Below, piece by piece: positions 1 to 6,560 of a stretch of 7,274 nucleotides of DNA. Position numbers and translations under genes: made by a program. The DNA is taken from NCBI GenBank assembly GCA_003154025.1, contig PMCE01000496.1:1-7274 (forward strand). Direction: 5' to 3'. The DNA comes from Syntrophaceae bacterium. GTDB lineage: Bacteria > Desulfobacterota > SM23-61. The notes beneath the pieces were generated by a model. That model had not been told where the DNA came from and did not search any database. It saw nothing but the letters and a program-made list of their open reading frames with translations. The stretch's first letter is position 1, and each line of letters starts with the position of its first letter.

Positions 1-1230
1 CTGGCGGCCAAGCTTCCGGGCTTTTCCCAGGCCTTCGCCCGGGACCCTAAAATTCCGGATTTCGATAAGTGGATGGCTCTCAGCCGGGTTTTCCCCCAGT
101 TGGAAGGCAACCACGTCCACCAGTGGCTCCACCTTGATCTTCGCCGGCTCTTCGGAATCCGATTCCTCCTCAGCGAGAAGACGGGCGAAAGAATCTGGAA
201 CCTAACCTCAAAACAGCTCCGAAAAAGATCCATGCGGCCCCAGGCCGTGCTGCAGAGGGCACGCGCCAGAGTCATCTGCACCACCGACGATCCGGGAGAC
301 GACCTGCAATACCACTCCAGGGCGGAAAAGATCGAAGGGATCCGTTTTATCCCCACCTTCCGTCCGGACGCCTACGTCAACATATTTAGCGAGTCCTGGC
401 GCTCCCATGTGAACCGGCTGCTGCAAAAGACGCGGAAGAACCCGACCCTTCAGGGATTGATGGAAGCCCTGGGAGAAAGGCATGAATCCTTTGCCCGCAG
501 GGGCGCCAGGGCCAGCGACCACGGCCTCCTGGAGCCTTACGGCATGGAGGTGAAGCAGAAAAGGGCGGAGGCCATTTTCCGCGCGGCCTACGATGGCAAA
601 AAAAAATTCGCGCTTTGCTCCCCGGAGACGGCAGAGTTCGCCTCTTTCCTGATGCACTTCTTCTGCGGGATGAACCGGGACAGAGGGATGGTCACCCAGA
701 TCCACTACGGCGCCTTCCGGAACGCCAACCGGTACCTGTATGAGAAGTGGGGACCGGATGTGGGCGGGGACATCGTCACCGACCGGGTCAGCATCGTTGA
801 GAATCTTACCCCCTTACTCTCCCGGTTTTTCGATGGACGAAGTTCCGGGCAGTCGCACCTGGTCCTGTATCCCATGAATCAGACCTTCGCCCACGTGAAC
901 CTCATGCTGGAGCGGGCTTTTCCCCACGTCCATGCGGGATTCCCCTGGTGGCACAACGACACTCCCTACGTGATGGAGCACTACCTCCTGCATACGGCGG
1001 GAGCTTCTCTCCTGACCTCCAGCGGGGGGCCGGTCTGCGACGGGAGGAAGATTCTTGCGGAGGAGAGCCGCTTCGAAGTCTTCGACCGGGTTATCTGCCG
1101 GGCGTTGGGCAGACTGGTTTCTGACGGACAGGTCTCGTCAAGCGGAGGAATCCGGCTGGTGAAAGCCTTGATGTTTGAGAATCAGGCGAGACTGTTTGGC
1201 CTCGGCAGGGGCAACCACGCCGCGGCGTGA
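1..1230 (+). CDS. uxaC: Uronate (glucuronate) isomerase, 5'-truncated by the window edge
   Basis: The reading frame is open from base 1 and ends at TGA 1228-1230, giving 409 visible residues. Compared from memory with the roughly 470-residue E. coli enzyme, about 60-65 N-terminal residues, including the metal-binding HxH motif, lie before the window. An internal ATG at 73 is not the true start, because family-like sequence (FDKW) precedes it. Family landmarks in order (fragment numbering) are the CTTDDPGDD loop at about 93-101, FRPD at 120-123, SDH near 174, IHYGAFRN near 234-241, GPDVGGD, WWHND near 316-320 and a D-x-R pair near 347-349 that replaces TDSR of E. coli. The family belongs to the amidohydrolase superfamily and converts D-glucuronate to D-fructuronate and D-galacturonate to D-tagaturonate in the cytoplasm. 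No other uronate catabolism gene is in the window. The family call is firm; the preferred substrate is not shown. Confidence 0.93.
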   Translation: MAAKLPGFSQAFARDPKIPDFDKWMALSRVFPQLEGNHVHQWLHLDLRRLFGIRFLLSEKTGERIWNLTSKQLRKRSMRPQAVLQRARARVICTTDDPGDDLQYHSRAEKIEGIRFIPTFRPDAYVNIFSESWRSHVNRLLQKTRKNPTLQGLMEALGERHESFARRGARASDHGLLEPYGMEVKQKRAEAIFRAAYDGKKKFALCSPETAEFASFLMHFFCGMNRDRGMVTQIHYGAFRNANRYLYEKWGPDVGGDIVTDRVSIVENLTPLLSRFFDGRSSGQSHLVLYPMNQTFAHVNLMLERAFPHVHAGFPWWHNDTPYVMEHYLLHTAGASLLTSSGGPVCDGRKILAEESRFEVFDRVICRALGRLVSDGQVSSSGGIRLVKALMFENQARLFGLGRGNHAAA

Positions 1231-1245
1231 GGAATTGCCCCTGCC
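1204..1245. terminator. Nested inverted repeat between convergent genes, possible bidirectional terminator
   Basis: Two perfect 11-base arms (GGCAGGGGCAA at 1204-1214 and TTGCCCCTGCC at 1235-1245) enclose a second perfect 14-base palindrome, CACGCCGCGGCGTG, at 1216-1229. The structure covers the last codons and stop of the uronate isomerase gene and ends 10 bases from the stop of the facing nitrilase gene. The position suits a shared terminator. Only a mildly T-rich tail follows on the + strand and no T-run on the - strand, so the termination role is inferred. Confidence 0.5.
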
Positions 1246-1254
1246 TTCGAGCCC

Positions 1255-2211
1255 TTACTCTTTCTTCACTACGGGCAATTTTGGGCGTTCATCGACGATC
1301 AGCTGGAAAACGTCCGGCCGGGCATAATGCCCGACCACGTCAAGGTCGAGCTTTCCCCGGGCAACCTCCCCTAAATCGAGGTCGGCATACAGAACACCCT
1401 CCTGGTCAAAAAGAGGGCCTGCCAGGACCGCTCCCAGCGGGGAGATGATCGCGCTGCCGCCGCGGCACAGGATATCCGGTTGGTGGGCAAGCTCTTCAAC
1501 CATGGCCAGGTCGGAAGGGTACATGTCCTTGGTCACGAACTGGTTGCACCCCAGGACGAAACAGCGCCCCTCTAAGGCGATGTGCCGCAGGGTGGGCTGC
1601 CAGGAATCGCGGGCATCGGCCGTGGGAGCCAGGTAGATTTCCACTCCTTTTCCGTACATGGTCATCCGGGCCAGGGGCATGTAGTTTTCCCAGCAGATCA
1701 GGCCCCCGATTTTTCCGATCTCGGTGTTGAAAACGGGCAGGGTGCTTCCGTCGCCTTCTCCCCAGATGAGGCGTTCGGCTGCGGTAGGTTTGAGCTTGCG
1801 ATGTTTGCCCATCAACCGGCCGTCGGGGCCGAAGTAAAGCAGGGTACAATACAGGGTGCCCCCGCTGAACTGGCTGTCCCGCTCGATCACGCCGATGGCC
1901 AGGTAGGCGTTGGCCTGCCGGGCAGCTTTCCCCAGCGTTTCCGTCGCCGGCCCGGGAACCTCGATGGCGTTTTCCCAGTACCGCTGCCAGGTGCGGCGTC
2001 CTTCCTCTTTCCGGCTGCCCACGATGATCCCGAAGCTGAGGCCCCGGGGATAGGCCGGGATAAAGGCTTCGGGAAAAAGGATCAGCTTGGCGCCCTGCGC
2101 CGCCGTTTCGCCGGTCAAACGGCAGGCTTTCTCCACCGTAGCTTCCCAGTTGAAAAGGACCGGCGCGGCTTGCACCACGGCAACTTTAACCGAAGGAATT
2201 TTCCCAGTCAT
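1255..2211 (-). CDS. Nitrilase (C-N hydrolase superfamily)
   Basis: A 318-residue protein of normal nitrilase length. The Glu-Lys-Cys triad is complete: E48 in LFPEAFIPAYPRG, K139 in KHRKLKPT and C173 in GGLICWENYMPLAR. A further conserved Glu (E146) lies in AERLIWGEGDG, and the stretch DSWQPTLRHIALEGRCFVLGCNQF is typical of true nitrilases rather than amidases. Members hydrolyse R-CN to the carboxylic acid and ammonia through a cysteine thioimidate, usually as cytoplasmic oligomers or spirals. The substrate class (aliphatic, arylacetonitrile or cyanide) cannot be read from the sequence. The frame extends up to an ATG at 2271, but the start at 2211 is preferred. It has GAGG five bases upstream, it places the conserved VKVAVVQAAPV at residues 8-18, and the 20 residues it drops are not family-like. 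A predicted promoter also overlaps the upstream ATG. The gene appears monocistronic. Confidence 0.92.
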   Translation of the reverse strand: MTGKIPSVKVAVVQAAPVLFNWEATVEKACRLTGETAAQGAKLILFPEAFIPAYPRGLSFGIIVGSRKEEGRRTWQRYWENAIEVPGPATETLGKAARQANAYLAIGVIERDSQFSGGTLYCTLLYFGPDGRLMGKHRKLKPTAAERLIWGEGDGSTLPVFNTEIGKIGGLICWENYMPLARMTMYGKGVEIYLAPTADARDSWQPTLRHIALEGRCFVLGCNQFVTKDMYPSDLAMVEELAHQPDILCRGGSAIISPLGAVLAGPLFDQEGVLYADLDLGEVARGKLDLDVVGHYARPDVFQLIVDERPKLPVVKKE

Positions 2212-2216
2212 CTTAT

Positions 2217-2222
2217 CCTCAC
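2217..2222 (-). promoter_or_regulatory. Ribosome binding site that decides the nitrilase start
   Basis: On the minus strand the sequence reads GTGAGG-ATAAG-ATG, so a GAGG core sits five bases before the ATG at 2211. The upstream in-frame ATG at 2271 has only a distant purine run (GGAAGAAG, roughly 12 bases or more away). This favours 2211 as the true start. Confidence 0.6.
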
Positions 2223-2269
2223 TTTCAGGCTCAGAAAATTTTTCCAAAAGGCGGCTGATGAACTTTCCC

Positions 2270-2298
2270 ATTATAGAAAAAAGCTTCTTCCATTTCCA
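2270..2298 (-). promoter_or_regulatory. Sigma70-type promoter of the nitrilase gene
   Basis: On the minus strand there is TGGAAA (2298-2293, four of six matches to TTGACA), a 17-base spacer, and a perfect TATAAT (2275-2270). Transcription would begin near 2262, leaving a leader of about 50 bases before the ATG at 2211. The TATAAT overlaps the alternative ATG at 2271, which would then not be transcribed. No operator was recognised. Confidence 0.5.
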
Positions 2299-2400
2299 CT
2301 AATTCCTCTCCCCTAAAATCGTCCTCTCCACCGAAATTGAAATTTCTATTTTGAATTTTGAAGGTTTGACCCCCACTCTCCACTAGGTTCCGCTCTCCAC

Positions 2401-2511
2401 GGCCACATGGGGGCCAGCGCCACCTACAGCCCGGGGGATGTGGATTTCTGCAACCGGATCGTCCGGGAGTTCTTGAACGATGTGACGAATTTTGGGAGAA
2501 GACTCCAGTAG
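2401..2511 (+). pseudogene. Short coding-like remnant, C-terminal end of an unidentified protein
   Basis: The + frame reads GHMGASATYSPGDVDFCN, continues RIVREFLNDVTNFGRRLQ, and stops at TAG 2509-2511. The composition is protein-like (a helical REFL segment and an amphipathic C-terminus) and GC-rich, unlike the AT-rich DNA just before 2380. There is no ribosome binding site before the ATG at 2407, and upstream codons in this frame do not look like a continuing gene. It therefore resembles the tail of a gene whose front has been lost. The endings of flavodoxin-like reductases came to mind, but I could not support that. It could also be chance. Confidence 0.3.
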
Positions 2512-2591
2512 GAATTTGCTGCTAAACTCCTGGGCTTTTTCCGTGATGGAAAGTGGAAAATGGGGTCCATGCGGGGGTACGCGGGCAAACT

Positions 2592-2633
2592 TGTAGGGGG
2601 ACGATGTCCCGCGAAACGCAGGATGCCCCTACA
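2592..2633. repeat. Palindromic repeat with TGTAGGGG/CCCCTACA arms
   Basis: Eight-base arms TGTAGGGG (2592-2599) and CCCCTACA (2626-2633) enclose two smaller hairpins, GGGAC-GAT-GTCCC (2598-2610) and GCG-AAA-CGC (2611-2619). The shape matches dispersed intergenic GTAGGGG-type palindromes that I recall from many environmental bacterial genomes. Only one copy is in this window, so its repeat nature is inferred. It has no coding content. Confidence 0.5.
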
Positions 2634-2740
2634 CCCGTGATGATGGGTTTTTCCTTCTAACCAGCAGATTGGTATTACGAGAAACGGATTTTGTCATTTG
2701 ATATTTCCGTAGAGCGTGATTCCCGATAACGCCTTTACGC

Positions 2741-2761
2741 GGTGCGTTCGGGGGACGCACC
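2741..2761. repeat. Hairpin with GGTGCGT/ACGCACC arms, likely dispersed repeat
   Basis: Seven-base perfect arms GGTGCGT (2741-2747) and ACGCACC (2755-2761) surround a seven-base G-rich loop. The GGTGCGTT...ACGCACC core resembles a widely scattered intergenic repeat known from several phyla. Only one copy is visible here. Confidence 0.4.
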
Positions 2762-2827
2762 CTGCATTCTTTGTACCCGCATCTATTGGGCTGGTGTTCA
2801 TTCAAACGACATAGATATCGTAACTGT

Positions 2828-2912
2828 GATTGCGAGCGCGAAGGGCGCGGCAATCTCGTTCTTGTTTGAGATTGTCCCGCCTTTGGCGGGATCGCTCCGC
2901 TCCTCGCAATGA
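2828..2912. repeat. Long imperfect palindrome, ATTGCGAG...CTCGCAAT repeat family
   Basis: The outer arms ATTGCGAG (2829-2836) and CTCGCAAT (2903-2910) pair perfectly. Inside, CAATCTC (2851-2857) pairs with GAGATTG (2868-2874), and a separate perfect hairpin CCCGCC-TTT-GGCGGG sits at 2876-2890 in the right half. This is a familiar dispersed intergenic repeat in Desulfobacterota-like genomes (recalled, not searched). It lies just after the stop of the methylenetetrahydrofolate reductase gene on the minus strand and could act as its 3' end structure, although no T-run follows. Confidence 0.65.
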
Positions 2913-2934
2913 AACGCTGCTTATTTCGTTTGTA

Positions 2935-4503
2935 TTAGCTGCGCGCTAAGCCCTTGGCGGGATTCGGGTCATCCGCCTTTTGTTCCGACCCCTGGTGATC
3001 CCGGCCGAGAAAGTAGTTGGCCCAGGATGAGGTCCCGGCCAGGTTCCAATCGCGGGGCGGGATATATCCATCCTTCAGAGACTCTTCCTCCCGGTATGCC
3101 CTGAGCCTTTCATAGGCCCGGACGTAGATGCATCTCTTCTTTCCCGGGTAAACCTCGCACCACCCGTCCCTGGAGCCCCCGCACTGTCCGTTCAGCAGGA
3201 ACTTCGCGCATTGCGACTGGGGGCAGAGGAAGGCAATTTCGGAGAGGGTACAATCCCCGCACCGCAGGCAGCGGGAGGAAGCAAACTTGATCCAGTACTC
3301 GAGCTCGGTAAAGGGAATTTCCCACCGTGTGCCGTCGAGCTTTTCGAAGAACCAGGAGGCGGGCTTATGGAGGGGGGCACCGGGAACAAACATAAAGCGA
3401 TGAAGAAAGCGCATGAACCGGTATCCCCATTTTTTGCGCGGGTGAAGACGACGGAAGTTGGGAACATCGGTGTTGAGGCCGGTGTTTGAATCTTCCGTGA
3501 ACAGATAGAACCCCTCTTCTTGGGGAAAGGAGAATTCCGGGACCCAGTCTTTCCAGGTGGCGGAAAATTCCTGTCCCTTTTGGACCACCCACTCCACATC
3601 TTCGTACTTCAGGCCAGGCCCTCCCAGGTGAACGCCCTGGTAGCCGATCCCCTTCAGCACGGCGATGAGTTTGGCAGCCCGGGTTAGGCGGGCGGCTTTT
3701 CCCTTGTCGGGCGCCTGGGACTCTTCCTGAATGATCCGATAGAGGTCATCGGTCACCACGCATCCCGGTACATCTCCCCGGTTCATGACTCTGGCCACGG
3801 GGCGGTTCAGTACATAGACGTTCCCGATCAGGGGGACTTGAATTCCCTGCTGCCGCACGAAGCGGAGGATTTCGTCGAACTTGCGGGCGTCATATCCCAC
3901 TTGAGTAATAATATAGTCGGCCCCCGACTCGACCTTTTTACATAACTTGAAATACTGGGCCAGAACTTCCGCTTCGAGCTTCTTGAAGGGCGATACGGCG
4001 CAGCCTTTGAAAAATTTGGTGGGCGGGCAGTCCGCCCCTCCGCCCGGGACTTTCCCGTCGATGCATCTTCCGTCATTCAGGGTTTCGATCAGATGAAGGG
4101 CCTGGATGGAATCCAGGTCGTAAACCGGCTTTGCCTTCCCCTCAAAGCCGTAGAGGGGGTAATCTCCGGTCATCACCAGGAGATTCTGAATCCCAATCCG
4201 GTCCAGGGCGTAGAGGATGGACTCCATCTGGTTTCGGTTCTTATCCTTGCAGGTGAAGTGGATGATGGGGTTCATCCCCAGGTCGCAGATCTCCCGGCCG
4301 AGCACGTTGGGAAAAAGGGCCGGGTGACCTCCGGCGTTGTCGGTGATCGAGAGGGCATGAATGAGATTCCCCTTTACCGCCTTCGCGGCGATGCCCATGG
4401 CCTCCTCGAGCGTCTTGCCCCTGGCTCCCCGCCCGGGAACGAGTTCGAGGGTGTAGACGAATTCTTTATTCTCCAGGGCTCTTCGGAATCGGTTGGCTTC
4501 CAT
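2935..4503 (-). CDS. metF: 5,10-methylenetetrahydrofolate reductase fused to a MetV-type cysteine-rich C-terminal domain
   Basis: A 522-residue protein. Residues 1 to about 310 form the flavin-dependent MTHFR barrel. E20 in YTLELVPG matches the catalytic Glu of MetF, D114 in VMTGDYP matches the flavin-contacting Asp, and GADYIITQVGYD at 195-206 is a family signature. Residues about 400-465 form the 'MTHFR C-terminal' (MetV-like) domain with eight cysteines (412, 415, 418, 427, 432, 441, 449, 458) in the pattern RCLRCGDC...CP...C...NGQCGG...WCEV...C. In acetogens MetV is a separate partner of MetF and is thought to carry a metal or Fe-S centre. The enzyme reduces methylene-THF to methyl-THF for methionine synthesis or a Wood-Ljungdahl methyl branch. 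No hdr, rnfC2 or other electron-partner gene is nearby. The Shine-Dalgarno is weak: GAGGGG lies about 15 bases before the ATG. About 90 residues (311-400) link the two domains. Confidence 0.93.
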   Translation of the reverse strand: MEANRFRRALENKEFVYTLELVPGRGARGKTLEEAMGIAAKAVKGNLIHALSITDNAGGHPALFPNVLGREICDLGMNPIIHFTCKDKNRNQMESILYALDRIGIQNLLVMTGDYPLYGFEGKAKPVYDLDSIQALHLIETLNDGRCIDGKVPGGGADCPPTKFFKGCAVSPFKKLEAEVLAQYFKLCKKVESGADYIITQVGYDARKFDEILRFVRQQGIQVPLIGNVYVLNRPVARVMNRGDVPGCVVTDDLYRIIQEESQAPDKGKAARLTRAAKLIAVLKGIGYQGVHLGGPGLKYEDVEWVVQKGQEFSATWKDWVPEFSFPQEEGFYLFTEDSNTGLNTDVPNFRRLHPRKKWGYRFMRFLHRFMFVPGAPLHKPASWFFEKLDGTRWEIPFTELEYWIKFASSRCLRCGDCTLSEIAFLCPQSQCAKFLLNGQCGGSRDGWCEVYPGKKRCIYVRAYERLRAYREEESLKDGYIPPRDWNLAGTSSWANYFLGRDHQGSEQKADDPNPAKGLARS

Positions 4504-4543
4504 CGCTCTATTGGTTTGCCCCTCAGGCGGCGTTCATGATTTA

Positions 4544-4572
4544 AGAGTAGGGGAGGATCAACCCATTGTCAA
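4544..4572 (-). promoter_or_regulatory. Sigma70-type promoter of the MTHFR gene
   Basis: The minus strand has a perfect TTGACA (4572-4567), a 17-base spacer, and TACTCT (4549-4544) as a weak -10 (three of six matches). Transcription would begin near 4537, about 33 bases before the ATG at 4503. The perfect -35 and ideal spacing support it; the poor -10 lowers confidence. No operator or riboswitch was recognised in the short leader. Confidence 0.45.
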
Positions 4573-4728
4573 GAAAACCTCCAATGCATCCGCGGAGGCT
4601 TTCCGTTGCGGGGGAAAACAGCGTCTTGAATTCTTGGCTTGGTTTGAAAAGCAGGTGATCAGTCGGGCCGGCGATGGCTTGAAAAACCTTGATATTTGGC
4701 AAAAATCCCGGTTGGCCAGCTCGTCTCT

Positions 4729-4776
4729 GAAATCCCCCCGACCCCTCTTTTGAAAAAGGGGGGCAGGGGGGATTTC
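4729..4776. repeat. Long palindrome GAAATCCCCCC...GGGGGGATTTC, dispersed repeat
   Basis: Perfect 11-base arms GAAATCCCCCC (4729-4739) and GGGGGGATTTC (4766-4776) enclose an inner imperfect stem, CCCCTCTTTT against AAAAAGGGG. This is the common AAATCCCCCC...CCCTTTTT...AAAGGGGG...GGGGGGATTT intergenic repeat that I know from many Desulfobacterota and other environmental genomes. It lies 128 bases downstream of the protease-like gene's stop and well upstream of the MTHFR promoter. Confidence 0.65.
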
Positions 4777-4860
4777 TGGCAGGCCCGTGGGGAGGGGGAA
4801 AATCCTATCTCCTAATCCTGGGTTTATGATCAGTCTTTAAACATACTTGATGCCCATGAA

Positions 4861-4888
4861 AGGGAAAATGGATAAACAAAACCATCCA
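4861..4888 (-). terminator. Weak intrinsic terminator after the protease-like gene
   Basis: On the minus strand TGGAT (4888-4884), a ten-base T-rich loop and ATCCA (4873-4869) form a five-base hairpin followed by TTTTCCCT. It begins 15 bases after the stop of the gene ending at 4904. The stem is short and AT-rich and the T-tract is interrupted, so this is tentative. Confidence 0.3.
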
Positions 4889-4903
4889 CGAGAAGCGAGT
4901 GAG

Positions 4904-6073
4904 CTATAGTTCAAAATGATGCTTGATTCGGCCTGAAGCCTGTTCTTTAGTGAGGTCGCCCCGGATGACCTTCTCGGCCAGGCCGGCGACCCAATTCTTC
5001 ATGGAAGATTGGCCGTCAGGAGGCTGCAAACCCATCTTATCCAGCCGGGTTGCTTCCTGGGCAGAGAGGGTTCCTTTGCCGGAGAGGTCTGAAAGTTTTT
5101 TCTGGTAAGCCTGGTGTTCGGAGGATAGGACGACCCACAGGTCATCATAAAGATATTTGTAAAACTGTTCCTTCTCCTTGATCCTCTCCTCCAGGTGGGC
5201 GAGCCGCTGGTCGATCAGGCCTTTCACGATATTGATGGCCAAGCCGTACCGGGCCCCCTCAAAGCTGCTGCCTGCCAATTCCCCCCGGGCCATTCCCAGA
5301 ATTTCCCCCCGGGTATTCATGACCGGACCGCCGATAGCGGCCGGATGCATATCCCGGTCGATCTGCAGGTATTGAACTCCTTGGTAGGGGGTGTTGCAGC
5401 GGAGGATCTTCCCCTTGGTCATGACCAGGTCCGGCCTCCACTTGTCGCTTCCAGGAACCCCCACGGCTACGACCTCTTCTCCCTCCTGGCAGCGGTCGGA
5501 GTCAGCCAGGGGCAGCCAGTCGAACCCAAAATCCTCCACCTGGAGAAGGGCCACATCCACCGGCATGGGCAGCCTCTTCAGAACCACGGCCTTTTTAATC
5601 GCCCCGGAAGAAAAAGAGACCTCCGCTTCGTCGCTTTTCCCCAGGATGTGGGCACTTGTCGCGATGAGTCCCGGTTGAGGAAGAAGAAAACCCGATCCGC
5701 TTCCCTGATCGGACTTGATCAGGACCACGATTTTTCGGGCCTGGGGAAGGAGGTCTTCCAGGGAATAGGTGTCTTTTCCCCCTTTATCGGCCGGTTCTTC
5801 AGCTTTCTTCGTTTCCGGCGCTGTCGCTGCCATTTTTATAACCGGGGGGAGTAAAGCCTGTCCAATCGCGGGAGGGCCTACTTCTCCTGATCGCAGGGAG
5901 AGGATGGATATCAATAAGATCCCCGGCAGGATGAAGACGGCGGCAAAAAAAGCCGCTTTCTTCAGGTAGTTCTTATCTTTGCTGGCCGCCTTGATTCCTG
6001 CGCCGTGCGAGAGGTTGCTTTTGTTTTTCTCCGGGCATTTGAGATCATGTTCTCTGGTCTTTAGTTGTCCCAT
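4904..6073 (-). CDS. Membrane-anchored trypsin/HtrA-like (S1C) pseudoprotease
   Basis: A 389-residue protein. Residues 1-37 are hydrophilic and presumably cytoplasmic. Residues about 38-60 form one transmembrane anchor, so the rest would face the periplasm or exterior. A Pro/Ala/Lys linker (about 65-100) leads to a trypsin-like domain (about 108-290). It keeps the GSGSGF strand (124-129), the catalytic His (H142 in ATSAHIL) and Asp (D173 in MPVDVALLQVE). The nucleophile motif GNSGGP is replaced by AAIGGP (245-250), so Ile247 stands where Ser should be. The flanking IDRDMHP and VMNTRGEILGM match the HtrA family, so the alignment is clear. The protein is expected to be proteolytically dead and to bind or sense instead. 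No PDZ domain follows; residues 291-389 are charged, helix-rich and unrecognised. Upstream, GGGAG lies about 12 bases before the ATG, a poor Shine-Dalgarno. No partner gene is adjacent. Confidence 0.85.
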   Translation of the reverse strand: MGQLKTREHDLKCPEKNKSNLSHGAGIKAASKDKNYLKKAAFFAAVFILPGILLISILSLRSGEVGPPAIGQALLPPVIKMAATAPETKKAEEPADKGGKDTYSLEDLLPQARKIVVLIKSDQGSGSGFLLPQPGLIATSAHILGKSDEAEVSFSSGAIKKAVVLKRLPMPVDVALLQVEDFGFDWLPLADSDRCQEGEEVVAVGVPGSDKWRPDLVMTKGKILRCNTPYQGVQYLQIDRDMHPAAIGGPVMNTRGEILGMARGELAGSSFEGARYGLAINIVKGLIDQRLAHLEERIKEKEQFYKYLYDDLWVVLSSEHQAYQKKLSDLSGKGTLSAQEATRLDKMGLQPPDGQSSMKNWVAGLAEKVIRGDLTKEQASGRIKHHFEL

Positions 6074-6560
6074 GTTATCCGATATCTCCCGTCAAGCTTA
6101 TTCTTTTTTCCGGTCGGGGCGAAGCATGTTGACGTACTAATTCTGCTATGTCCAGTGGGGCCGGTTTAGTTCTTTAACCGCCAATAATGCGAATAGCGTA
6201 CCAACATTATCTCGTGGAAATAATTGGGCAATTCAGGAAAGCGTCCAAGAAAAATCTCACAAAAAGGTGCACGGCGGTTCTAAAATGTGCAAGAAATGTG
6301 TCTCCAGGTATTACTTTGAGGGAAAAAGAGAGGGCAGGGCGCGACAACGAATCAGCGCCGCTGATCAAGCATCATTCCTGGTTAAGAAATCGGTGGGAAC
6401 CTGGGAGAGGAAGTAATTTGGTCGGACCCAGGAGGGAGTTCCTTACCTGCTGTAAGAAAGGTTTGCTCCAGTTACGTCAAAATGATCGTTTTTCTGATTG
6501 GTCAACTTTTTACTCGCAATTTGCGGAAACAGGGAAAAAACAGCAATGGGCAAAGCCTGC

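Larger units (their letters stand above)
4504..4903. other. Gene-free stretch between the MTHFR and pseudoprotease genes
   Basis: No convincing coding region was found on either strand. It holds the promoter of the MTHFR gene, a long CCCCCC/GGGGGG palindromic repeat and a weak terminator for the upstream protease-like gene, each listed separately. An 86-codon + frame at 4493-4753 begins inside the MTHFR gene and has no family resemblance. Confidence 0.6.

Noticed and set aside
208..705. 165-codon minus-strand frame opposite the uronate isomerase gene
   Set aside because: It is a shadow of a strong, family-recognised + strand gene and has no motif of its own.
1582..2316. 244-codon + frame opposite the nitrilase gene
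   Set aside because: Antisense shadow. The nitrilase triad is intact on the minus strand, and the + product is low-complexity and unlike any family.
2629..2853. 74-codon minus frame in the repeat cluster
   Set aside because: It runs through the palindromic repeats, has an Arg/Ser/Pro-rich product, and lacks a ribosome binding site.
2592..2912. CRISPR array
   Set aside because: The palindromes differ from one another and have no regular spacing or shared direct repeat.
4917..6375. A 12-base inverted match (ATGATGCTTGAT at 4917-4928 and its complement at 6364-6375) flanking the pseudoprotease gene, suggesting element ends
   Set aside because: One such match is expected by chance in a window this size. 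The left copy is inside coding sequence, and there are no target duplications or transposase.
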